The translations under genes were made by a program, and so were the position numbers. Below are positions 37,789-47,449 of a DNA stretch of 64,000 nt, one piece after another. The stretch lies in NCBI GenBank assembly GCA_958298945.1, contig OY282606.1, forward strand, positions 24,835,740 through 24,899,739. The letters are read 5' to 3'. Under the pieces are notes generated by a model. The model ran no database searches, was not told where the DNA came from, and worked only from the letters and a program-made list of their open reading frames with translations. Source of the stretch: Atherix ibis. Lineage: Eukaryota; Arthropoda; Insecta; Diptera; Athericidae. Positions within the stretch are counted from its first letter, which is position 1. The number at the start of each line of letters is the position of its first letter.

Positions 37789-37905
37789 AATACAAAGAGC
37801 CACCATGCCCCGCTTAAAAATGCCAACATTCCAAGCACTCGTACAGCCCAGCGCAGAGTTTAAATGGGAGCTGGGAGCGCCAATTCGAAACCCTCAAGCA
37901 TACAG
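37789..37905 (+). CDS. Candidate short coding exon, unidentified
   Basis: A pyrimidine-rich tract and CAG acceptor (TCTCAATTGTTTGCAG) precede an ATG at 37805 in the context GCCACCATGC. The frame MPRLKMPTFQALVQPSAEFK...NPQAYR runs to CATACAG|GTGGGC. Read through, it stops 7 codons later. No homologue is recognised and no following exon was found, so this is only a splice-site-supported guess. Confidence 0.25.
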
Positions 37906-39456
37906 GTGGGCCGATAGGGGTTGGTAACCTACGATTCAATAGTAGGCCTACAAATCAATAAGTTAAGCTAGGCTAAATAAGCTCTAAGCTAGATTATATG
38001 AATAATGGTCCCAGTGCAGCTAGTGCTCAACGTAGCTCCTATTACGTATTTTGATTGATTTATTTTGTGGCCGAATTCAGAGCAAATTAGTCAAACAAAA
38101 TAAAATATTCCCGAATTTTTTGCAATATTTTTTTATTAAAATAAAATAAATAAAATTATTTTTTTTTTAAATAAATTTCAAAAATTTCTAGAAAATTTTT
38201 TTTAAATGCAAGCACAATAAAAGAACAGAACTATCCATTTTGCGTTTTGGAAAGTAGAGCTCTTTTTTTAAGTATAGTTATTAAATAAATATATTAAATA
38301 AAATTATATTTAATTAGTTCAATATTTGCCATTTTTTATTGTGAATTATTAATTTATTAAAAAGTGCACAATCAATTAGATTAGATCGTGATTTTTCGAA
38401 CAAAATTCTCTTCACCGAAGAGAGGCTAACATGCTGCTCGGTGGATTCGTTACTTTAAAAAATTTCCATATATAGGTCATTGAAAGTGTAGAAAACTTAT
38501 TATATCCTACTTGGTAAACATTTTTGTCTAAAGGTGTCATTGGTCCTTATTTCTTTGAAAATATTGAAGAAGAGACCGCTACCGTCAGTTCTGAGCGCTA
38601 TAGTCTTATGATAACCAACTTTTTTTTTGGCCCGAAACTAAAAAAATTTAATATAATCTATATGTGATTTTAACAAAACGATACCACAAAATTCCAAATT
38701 TCGGCTTTATTGGGCGAAAAGTTTCCAGGACACATAATTTCGAGAGTTGGTAACGCAATTGCCCTCCAAGATTGTTCAATTTGATGCTGTTGGATTTGTA
38801 TCACGGTTGTTCGGAAAGTAATTTAGTTATTCTGGAAGGGCACTTGAAGTTGATGAATACACCTTAAATACATCGGCGAATAACAACTTATAAGATCGCT
38901 GAGAGATTTAAGTTATCGAATTCGACCGTTCATGATCATTTGAAACGGATAGGTTTTATCTCAAAGCTCGACATATGGGTTCCTCATCTTCTTACGGAAA
39001 AAAATTTGTTTCATCGCATTGACATTTGTGATTTGCTTCTCAAACGCTAAGAAAATGATCTATTTTTGAAACGTATCATTACTGGAGACGAGAAATGGGT
39101 TGTCTGCAACAATGTTAAGCGCAAAAGATCCTGAATGAGAAAAGGTGAACCGGCTCAAAGCACTTCGAAAGTCAATATTCATCAAAAAAAGGTTATGCTA
39201 TCTGTTTGGTGGGATTTCAAATGAATCGTTTATTTGAGCTTCTACCGAGCAATACAAGTATACTATCATCATTTGGACAAATTGAATGATGCACTTAAAG
39301 AAAAAATGCTAGAATTGGTCAATAGGAAAGGTAACATATGGTGTTCCAACAGGATAATGCGAAACCACATACAAGTTTGACCCCTCGGCAAAAGCTTTTA
39401 GAGCTTGGATGAGATATGCTGCCATATCAACCACATTTTCCAGTCCTAGCACCTTC

Positions 39457-40057
39457 GACAATGACATCAGTCCAGCGGCTCTCAGCGATCAGAGTGGTGT
39501 CAGCATACCGAACGGTATCACACGATGCGGTCAACGTCGTGGCATCATGCCCACCCATCGACGTCCTGGCAGGAGAGCGGGAACGCCAACATCGTAGGAA
39601 GAAGGAAGAGCGGCGAAAGGTCCACTATGAAGAGGAGAGACCCGAGAGTCTTCGCCTCTGGCAGGAGAGATGGGACAACTCGACGAAGGGTCGGTGGACT
39701 CATCGGCTGATCCTACATATTACCAAATGGGTCACTCGCCTGCACGGGGAAGTCGGGTATTACATCACCCAACTCTTGACTGGGCATGGATGCTTTCGGG
39801 CATACTTGAACAGATTCAAGAGAACTGACTCCCCAAACTGTCATCATTGCCGCGATGTGATCGAAACCGCAGAACACGTGTTCTTTCAGTGCCCCCTCTA
39901 TGAGGGGACGCGCGTGGAGCTGGAGAGAAATCTGGACCGTTCCATCAGTCCAGAAAATATAGTGGAGTGCATGCTGAAGAGCCAATCGGCTTGGAACAGA
40001 ATTGCAGAGTACGCGGAATCCATTATCAAGGATCTCCATACAACGTACGAAGAATAG
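39457..40057 (+). pseudogene. C-terminal end of R1-like ORF2 (reverse transcriptase protein)
   Basis: About 200 codons open to a TAG at 40055-40057. LRVVSAYRTVSHDAV-type sequence downstream of the polymerase domain is followed by WTHRLILHITKWVTRLHGEV, LLTGHGCFRAYLNRF and a Cys/His cluster CHHCRDVIETAEHVFFQCPL typical of the R1/jockey-type C-terminus. The polymerase and endonuclease domains are absent through 5' truncation. The frame itself is not broken, so insertion is probably younger than the surrounding mariner's decay. It is fused upstream, in frame, to a few mariner codons. Confidence 0.88.
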
Positions 40058-40289
40058 GCCGCGACGCGTTATAACACCGGGACAGCAGTAGCATCAAATA
40101 AGAACGCCCCGCCGAAGTAGTATTTACAAAGAGTGCCGCCGGGGAACCATCGTTCCGGGAGCAAGATCAGAGGTGCAGGTTAGGTTTTAGCGAGGTAAAA
40201 ATCCCGCATAACTCGCCTGGCAGGAAAAATTTCCAGGCGAGTACCTTTTGAAGGTTTCCCCCTGCTACCTCAAAAAAAAAAAAAAAAAA
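39457..40289 (+). mobile_element. 5'-truncated R1-like non-LTR retrotransposon
   Basis: The insertion is flanked by a 15-bp target-site duplication AGTCCTAGCACCTTC (39442-39456 and 40290-40304). It ends in a poly-A run (about 40272-40290), as expected for target-primed reverse transcription. Only the 3' end of ORF2 and about 230 bp of untranslated region remain. Confidence 0.92.
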
Positions 40290-40700
40290 AGTCCTAGCAC
40301 CTTCCGATTATCATTTGTTCCGATCTCTGCAAAAAATTTTAGACGGTAAAACTTTTAATTCAAATGAGGAGGTCAAAAAACACTTGGAGCAAAGAACAAA
40401 AATTTTATGCTATTGCCAGAAAAATGGCAAAGGGTATTGGATCAAACTGGATAATATTTAATTGAATAAAATATTAATTCACTATAAGAAAATCGTCTTT
40501 CATTTTTATAAAAACAAAACGAAATTACTTTACGAACAACCCAATATTACGTTGTTACGAACATTTAAATAATTTTATATATTTTATTTAATGGCAAAAC
40601 TTAATTAATGCAACACATTCAAAAAAAATTTAGAGCTTTTAAAAAGAATTCACAAATTTATTTCGGTCTCAATTTACGGAAATACCAAGAAAAAAAAACA

Positions 40701-42889
40701 ATTTATAAATTCTGATTCCGATGATTTTTACAGTTTTTTTAACAATTCGAATTTAATTAATCAGAAAATAAATTTTGAATTTCAATTTCGGTGGCCAAAA
40801 TTTGTCAGCAATTTCTTTCCTTCGAATACGACTACAAGCGACGAAATTTTATTGACTTTTCCTATGACGATCTGTATTGCCTTTTTCCTATGACTATAAT
40901 CTACAAACGCCTACTAATGCCAGCGTGTTCCTTTCGATTTCAATTTGCATAAATCGAATTCATCATCGACATCAACACTAAGTAGCTCATTCCGTAAGCA
41001 TATAATCTACTTTAAGCTTTTGCCACCATCACCGAATGCACTCGCAAAATACTCGTAATTTTGCAAAATTGCAATTTCTCAAACTATTCGAAAAGTACGA
41101 ACAGTGTAGACCCGACGAACTACAATAGATAGATAGAGAGAGAGAGAGAGATATGCTGTATTCGTGGAAGCCATTAAATCGAGATACTCGTAGCTATACC
41201 GATGATGACGGCGGAATAAAGTGTATCGAAACATTGGGGCCGCCCATTTAATAGGTCGCCATCCGTTTTGTTGGCTTGTCATGATTTCATGATTTCTTTC
41301 CGTGCAATGCACCTTGCACTCTCAGTGCATCTCGAACTACAGCAATCAACTCTTCTGGAACAGGTGGAAATAGATGCAATTTTTCAATGAAAGTAACGAC
41401 ATCTCTTGATTAAACTGTGCCTTTTCGTTTGGTGGTTTTTATCTTAATTCGTACGATTTATCCACCATTATTGTTTTCGTGCATCCTTTTTCTAATTTTA
41501 TTTTTATCCTCAATTCATTCGCTACGAACCCCGAGGGGCTCTTTCTTCAGTCACTATAATGATAGTACTACGATTCGCTTTCATCGTTATTTTCTGCTAG
41601 TATTTGGAAAATGGCCTACTATGGCTGAGGATCCTTACTCCACGTTGATTTATGATTGATTGCAGGCGAATTTATCATTTTCGATCGACTGAGCTATCAA
41701 ACTAGAGTGCCCTCTATGCCTACGTGCGCCCTCCGCAGCTACTTGAGTTGCTGCACTAATAGTATAGGGCAGACAGTTACCGAACGTATAGAGCTGCTGT
41801 ACAAGAAAGGTAAACATGTAAATCACCTCGTAAAATAGACAGCAGTTGAGCAACCTATTATTATGGTTGAACAATTTGTTTGTTTTTACTGCGTACAATA
41901 CTACATTTCTTGGATACTGTCTAATTCGACGTCGTTCATCACCTTCGACGTGTTAATTTATACTAAACCGATTATAAGGTACGAAACTTTTTCTAATCTA
42001 ACATTGACAATTATTTCAATTTAAATCATTTTTTGTTTCTAATTATATTTAAGAATAGCCCTTAAATTTATAAAGATATTAGGAAATCATGATTTTAAGT
42101 ATTGTATAAAAATATTTAAATGGAAAATTCAATTTTTCTTCTTTTTAATAATTTACAGGAAATTTTCCTGAAGAAAAAAAATATTCTTTAATAAACAAAC
42201 AATGGTTTTATCCTGATTTAAAGCTCGAATCCAGCAAGTAGCATAGCCAGGATGCCCTTTGTTTGTCGCCAAAATGTCTAAGATATTGTGATACAACAAA
42301 TACTCTCGACATGACTTTGAAAAAAAACTGTGTTGATATTAAAAAAAAAAAATAATTGGTTTTTACTGAAATAATTTTTTATTTTAAAATTTGAGAAAAA
42401 AATTTAATTTATAATCTAAAAAAAAAGTGCACAATAAATCAAATTATTTAAACTGAGCCGAATTGCCAAAAGATGATTACAGAACTAAATTAGTTTTTAT
42501 TTTTAGATTCAATTCGTTGAAAAGTATTGTAAAATTATTTATAGGACAATATTTTGCCTCGAAATTTTCCTTTAAAAAAATCAGGAAATTGAAATAAATT
42601 TGTTTAAGAAGAATTCTGAGTAATTTTGTAAGCAAGAATAAATTTAAGTAAAATTTGAAAAAATTTTCTAAAAAAGAAATTATTAATTTTTCATGTTTTT
42701 TTTTAATTATATGTAAAAAAAAAAAAATCGCGTTTTCTGAAGGGACACTTCTTTACAAAACTTGTCACTTTCTTCAGTTTTTCTTTTAATTGCAAATATT
42801 TAAAAAAAAAAAGTCTAATATTTTAATTCATATTTAATTACGAAACTTAAACTTTCTACAAAATGTAGTAATTCTATCATAATCACATT
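40701..42889. other. Spacer with a possible exon and a (GA)n tract
   Basis: A (GA)n tract is at about 41125-41151. A plus-strand segment at about 41665-41809 sits between a TGATTGCAG acceptor-like site and AAGAAAG|GTAAAC and is open in frame (SYLSCCTNSIGQTVTERIEL). This is weak evidence and I do not call it. The rest is AT-rich. Confidence 0.35.
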
Positions 42890-43836
42890 TAGCGGAAAAT
42901 TTTCTTCAGCCATGGGGCTCATTTCTTGTTCGATCGATAGTCAATAAGCAAAATGATCCTATATGGAGCTCTGATAATCAAAAATTACTATAGAAAAACG
43001 ATTATATCCGCGAAAATTCTCTGTCTAGAGTGCATTTTCATCTGGAGGTATGCATTTCCATCTGAAAGTGTCATTAGCCATCGATGTAGAAGGAGAGATC
43101 GTTACCGTCGACTCTGTACGCTATGGCCTAGCCGTATGATAACCGACTTTATTTGACATAATTTTAAAGATTTTAAATTACTACAATCTACACAATAAAA
43201 TAAATTTTATTTTTATTGTGTGAAAAAGTTCCCATGGGATGCGTAATTTCATAAGTTAATAATGTCAATTGACATCTAAGATCGTTCGATTTGACGCCGT
43301 TTGACATTTTTCTGTAAGGCTATAAGAAAGATCATTTTATTGTCGATAGCTTAGAGTATTTGAAAACTTTAGATGCTATTAGCTTTTTTCCCAAAAATAC
43401 TATTTTTTTTTTGTCCATTTCCACTTTAATTTCCTTATCCCGATAACGTTTGTCACCAAATGGCCTCAATCGCCGTGGCACTTAGAATATAAATTTCAGC
43501 ACTAATGTTACTTAAAATATTAATGAAAAAAAATAAATAAAAATTTTAAAAGTATTTAAAAACTCACATAAAAAAAAAAAATATTTTTTTATTATCTCTA
43601 GTAACATTACTACAGAAAAACATTAGTACGAAAAATTTATCAAAAATGACCCCAAAAGAAACAAGTCGTGTAAGAAATTTTGTGGCTTTTTTTCTAAAGA
43701 ATGTTATTTTTCTTAAATATAATGGCAAGATTAATGAAAAATAATAATAGAAAAATTTTAGAAAATCTAAAATTTTTAATATATTTTATTAAATTTTCTT
43801 TTCTAAAGTGCAACTTGGATAACCTTTTATAAAGTA
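42890..43836 (+). mobile_element. Old Tc1/mariner relic (relic 7)
   Basis: Landmarks in family order: TTACTATAGAAAAACGATTA, GAGATCGTTACCGTCGACTC, CGATTTGACGCCGTTTGACA and the 3' tail TGCAACTTGGATAACCTTTT ending at 43830. Copy E of the cgaggtctgttc mariner inserted at the TA six bases later. Confidence 0.7.
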
Positions 43837-44728
43837 CGAGGTCTGTTCAAAAAGTATCGCGAATTTTGTGTTTTTTCAAAAATTATTTATTTATTCATGA
43901 ATATCTATTTTGTTCCCTTCAAAGTAATCCCCACCAGATATTATACACTTGTGCCAACGTTTTTCCAATCCTCGAAGCACTTCAAAAAATAATTTTTTTT
44001 TAATCTTGTTCGATCCTCCTTCTTCGATGCCGTCTTTATCTCCTCAATCGTAGCGTAGCGTCGTCCTTTCATGGGGCTCTTCAGTTTCGAGAATAAGAAA
44101 AAGTCACAGGAGGCCAGATCTGAGAAATACGTTGGCTGCGGTATTATTAGTGTGTTGTTTTTGGCCAAAAATTGCAAAAGCCAATTTTTGTTCTTCCACA
44201 AATCCGGGCGTTTCTGGCGGATTGCTTCACGCAACTTGTGCATAACTTGCAGGTAATATTCCTTATTGGCCGTTCTACCTTGTGGCAAGAACTCATGTTG
44301 CACCATGCTGCTGCAATCGAATAAAACTGTAAGCAAAATCTTGACATTTGACCGAACTTGGCGCTGTTTTTTCTCGGCCCTCTGACAACATTTTGTACCA
44401 CCGATAAACGTTACTTCAGTTCAAGGTAGCTTCACCATATGCCACAGTCAATATTTGGAATGCGTCCGGGCAATTAATTTTTTTTTTCACACAAAATTTG
44501 ATAAAGATTCTTTGATCCATTTTTTGGAATGGGCAAAAATCGAAGACGAGCCAAAACACGTGCAAGCAAAGCAGCTGTCAAAAATTAACTGAACATTCTA
44601 AATGGCCGAACTTGTCGGTATAAGTGAGAAACATAAGTACCAACATAACGCCATAAAAAAAACGAAAATCGAATATACGTAACTCGCGCGGAAATTCAAA
44701 ATTCGCGATACATTTTAAACATACCTCG
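43837..44728 (-). mobile_element. cgaggtctgttc-family mariner, copy E
   Basis: An 892-bp copy with TA at 43835-43836 and 44729-44730. The left end is the normal 3' end (TTATTCATGAATATCTATTT). The right end is the normal 5' leader with the start codon region TTTGATCCATTTTTTGGAAT. The middle, from the HTH to the first aspartate, is deleted. Confidence 0.9.
43941..44401 (-). pseudogene. mariner transposase C-terminal half (copy E)
   Basis: It contains EYYLQVMHKLREAIRQKRPD, then KNKNWLLQFLAKNN, where a deletion removes the HHDNA motif (second aspartate), followed by YFSDLASCDFFLFSKLKSPM and EEIKTASKKED. The C-terminal FEDWKNVGTSV diverges by frameshift. It is non-functional. Confidence 0.85.
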
Positions 44729-44963
44729 TACATTAAGGACCATAAGTAAAATGACTCAACTTACGATATTGAAAGAATCATAATTGAAATAAGAAATCGA
44801 TCTCAGCCCAAGTATTATTATCTTTTTGTGCATATATTTGTAGAGGGTGTGGGGGGGAGAGGGAGTGAATTGTTATCGATAGACTCTGAATATTAAGAGA
44901 ATTCGTATCGCATTCCAGTGACCAGAATCTGTGATATTGAATATTACTATATATATATTTCTA

Positions 44964-46239
44964 CTATATATATTTCTGGCCTAATAATGAAAATGCGAAT
45001 ATTTATCAACGAAAAAGGTTTTATTGTTTTTCAAAATATTCTCCATCAAGATTTATACACTTTTGCATGCGCTCAAACCAATTTTCGAAGCACTTTTTCC
45101 ACTCCGATTGAGACACCTCCAAAACATGGTTTTTGAATGCTTCAACAGCATCTTCTGGCGACGAAAATCGTTGACCACGCATTTTTTTCTTGATGTGTGG
45201 GAATAAAAAGAAGTCATTGGGTGCCAAGTCAGGGCTGTACGGAGGATGACCCATCAATTCGACGTTTTGTCCGGTCAAAAAGGCGCTGGTTTGAGCCGAT
45301 GTGTGAGAGCTCGCATTGTCATGGTGCACAATGATTCGACTTCTCTTGTTCGTTTTTCGAATTTCTCCGAAGACTTCAGGCAAACAAATGGTGGTGTACC
45401 ACTCAGAATTGACCGTCCTACGTTGCACAAGCGGAACAGTCGCCACATGACCAGTTTTGCCAAAGAAACAAGCGACCATTTGCTTCGAAGTGCTTCTTCC
45501 ACGAACAACTTTCGTTGGATTTGACTCGTCTTGGAAGACCCACACGGTCGATTGCTGTTTTGTTTCGGGCTCATACGCATAGATCCATGATTCGTCACCT
45601 GTGACGATCTTATAAACGTCTTTTGAAGCACCGCGATCGTATTTTTTCAGCATTTCTTTACACCAATCCACACGAGCCTTTTTTTGAGCGATTGTCAAAT
45701 TGTGCGGGATCCAACGAGAACAAACCTTTTTTACGGCCAGGTGTTCATGCAATATCGAATGTATGCTGGTGGGAGAAATGCCTAGGCATGCCTCTATCTC
45801 ACGGTATGTCACATGACGGTCTTGCATTATCAGTTCACGTACGGCATCGATGTTTTCTGGAACAACGGCTGTTTTTGGACGACCTTCACGGAATTCGTCT
45901 TTGAGCGAGCGTCGGCCACGATTGAATTCGTTGTACCAGTTTTTCACAGTGCTATAGGATGGTGCTTCATAGCCATACAAAGATTTAAGTTCATCGATGC
46001 ACTCTTGTCGTGATAATCCACGTCGAAAGTTGTGAAAAATGATCGCACGAAAATGTTCACGAGTTAATTCCATTTTTTTGCCAAATTGATTTTTTCAAGT
46101 CACTGTAAACAACACAAATGATAGTCGTACGTCAAAACGTTCTGAGTACGTTTATGCTAAAAAATGTCAAACTTTCCAATGGAAATGTCAGATCGCACCT
46201 GGCAACACTTAGTGTTGCCTAGGCCAGAAATATATATAG
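44964..46239 (-). mobile_element. Intact-looking mariner, 1276 bp
   Basis: Flanked by TA (44962-44963; 46240-46241), with identical 20-bp inverted repeats CTATATATATTTCTGGCCTA at both ends. One uninterrupted transposase frame fills most of it, with 166 bp of leader before the start and 57 bp after the stop. The intact repeats and frame suggest the youngest DNA transposon in the window and a possibly autonomous copy. It lies between relic 7/copy E and the 3' end of btd. Confidence 0.92.
45021..46073 (-). CDS. mariner transposase, full length and uninterrupted (350 aa)
   Basis: A cut-and-paste transposase of the usual mariner length (about 345-355 residues), starting at the ATG of MELTREHFRAIIF. 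Two helix-turn-helix modules lie at about residues 1-110 (GLSRQECIDELK; GISPTSIHSILHEHL). The linker motif WIPHNLT is at 121-127. Catalytic aspartates are at 160 (TGDESW), 252 (HHDNASSHT) and 287 (YSPDLAPND), with 91 and 34 residues between them, so DD34D. The C-terminus ends INLDGEYFEKQ. No stop, frameshift or catalytic substitution is visible, so the product could be active, acting in the nucleus on its own inverted repeats. I recall very similar transposases in many other insects, which fits recent or horizontal arrival. Confidence 0.93.
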   Translation of the reverse strand: MELTREHFRAIIFHNFRRGLSRQECIDELKSLYGYEAPSYSTVKNWYNEFNRGRRSLKDEFREGRPKTAVVPENIDAVRELIMQDRHVTYREIEACLGISPTSIHSILHEHLAVKKVCSRWIPHNLTIAQKKARVDWCKEMLKKYDRGASKDVYKIVTGDESWIYAYEPETKQQSTVWVFQDESNPTKVVRGRSTSKQMVACFFGKTGHVATVPLVQRRTVNSEWYTTICLPEVFGEIRKTNKRSRIIVHHDNASSHTSAQTSAFLTGQNVELMGHPPYSPDLAPNDFFLFPHIKKKMRGQRFSSPEDAVEAFKNHVLEVSQSEWKKCFENWFERMQKCINLDGEYFEKQ

Positions 46240-46241
46240 TA

Positions 46242-47449
46242 GCCTACGTATGCACTTCACACTGATTGTAAACTTGCCAGCAGCACCTTTGGTATATTTT
46301 TTGAATTTGGTGTGGAACAACAACGTATTCATCTCATTCATAAAACATTTTCAAATCCAATCTTATTTCTGTACGAATCGATTGGAATCTTTGACTTTTA
46401 TGCAAATTGTATCAGCCCGACACAATAACAACGCCATTTCCGTCATAATCGTTTGTTTTTCTACAATACGACACGACATAGTGGGGAAATGCTCCCGATT
46501 CACGCGCCTCATTAAAACCAACAGTGCAGGGGCCAATAACAGTTTAATAGCCTCTGGTACTTACGTAACCCGACAGATGTTCTAAGGTCTGATCTGCCAA
46601 GAAATCGTCGGAAAATATCGTCTCATTTTGTAGTGAAGCATCATCAGCTCGTAACACTTTTTCTTGGAAAGACAGCCAACTGTGTGCGGTGAAGGGATAA
46701 AAGGACAAAAGGATATTCAATACATAATCAACTGAATGCCAAATAAATTTCAGTATAAAAATAACACAAAATACGGACGGGACAGGTATTTCAAAAACAA
46801 TACAAAGTCAATTTGTTGAATGATTAAAATTTTCTTTTTATTTATTACAGCTTCTCATTGATTTGTCAAATTTACATATTTACGTCTTTCCCCTCTTCAC
46901 GTCACTACATATAGAGAATTTCACTCTCTCTCTCTCTCTTCTCTCATATTATTCATATTTATTTACATTAAACTATTCTTTATATAAATTTATTTGCATT
47001 TATCTTTAAGTGAACTAGAAATTGAGCAGCATATTCTTATTATTATAATTATAATTAAAATTTGTTTGTTTGCTTTTTTTTCTTTTTTTTGCATTAAATA
47101 TAAAGGAACTTTTTATTGGCACATACGAAATCATGTTCAATTATTGTAGTCCGCCAGGTACGGGATGAATTCTGTTTACAAGACCGAGACTTCAATAAAA
47201 ATAAAATAAAAAAAGAAGCAAAAACAGGTGCCTGAGAATTGTCGAATTTACTCTGTTCATAGGCATTTCGGTTTTGTTGTGGATTGCCCCCATTTTGTAG
47301 AAGAATTCCAATTATTTCCGAAATTCCCTCTTTTTTGCTCTGTGATGGGCCTAATCGCGGAATCGCCCGATCGCAGTATCTTTTTCGATTTGATTGAGTC
47401 TCTGTGCTGTCTGGTAGGTAATCTTTGTTGACCGGAGCACGTTGTCCTC
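46242..47449. other. 3' flank and probable 3' UTR of btd
   Basis: No gene is recognised. On the btd (minus) strand, AATAAA occurs at 47112-47117, about 335 bases after the stop, with more AT-rich candidates further left. A CT-rich microsatellite lies at about 46923-46945. Confidence 0.4.
47112..47117 (-). terminator. Candidate btd polyadenylation signal
   Basis: AATAAA on the minus strand, the first canonical hexamer downstream of the btd stop. In DNA this AT-rich the hexamer is common, so this is only a candidate. Confidence 0.3.

Larger units (their letters stand above)
38801..40544 (+). mobile_element. Second-lineage mariner relic (GGTTGTTCGGAAAGTAATTT ends)
   Basis: Terminal repeats read GGTTGTTCGGAAAGTAATTT at left and TTGGGTTGTTCGTAAAGTAA (reverse complement) at right, with TA at 38799-38800 and 40545-40546. 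The decayed transposase reads STVHDHLKRIGFISKLDIWV, PHLLTEKNLFHRIDICDLLL, LKRIITGDEKWVV (first aspartate), QKKVMLSVWWDFK and, after the insertion, VLAPSDYHLFRSLQKILDGK with the third aspartate. It resembles mellifera/irritans-group mariners; the subfamily is not certain. Without the insertion it is about 900 bp. Confidence 0.85.
38440..40700 (+). mobile_element. Old Tc1/mariner relic (relic 6), host of a nested insertion
   Basis: The left part (38440-38800) shows FENIEEETATVSSERYS, then GGACACATAATTTCGAGAGT and a decayed RSCDLTPL region. It is cut by the mariner at 38801-40544. The right remainder (40545 to about 40700) is AT-rich and only weakly matches the tail of other relics. Confidence 0.6.

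Noticed and set aside
41665..41809. Possible internal exon on the plus strand
   Set aside because: Acceptor and donor are only moderate and no partner exon or family was found; noted in the spacer entry only.
45623..46013. Plus-strand frames inside the intact mariner
   Set aside because: Antisense to the transposase; no independent support.
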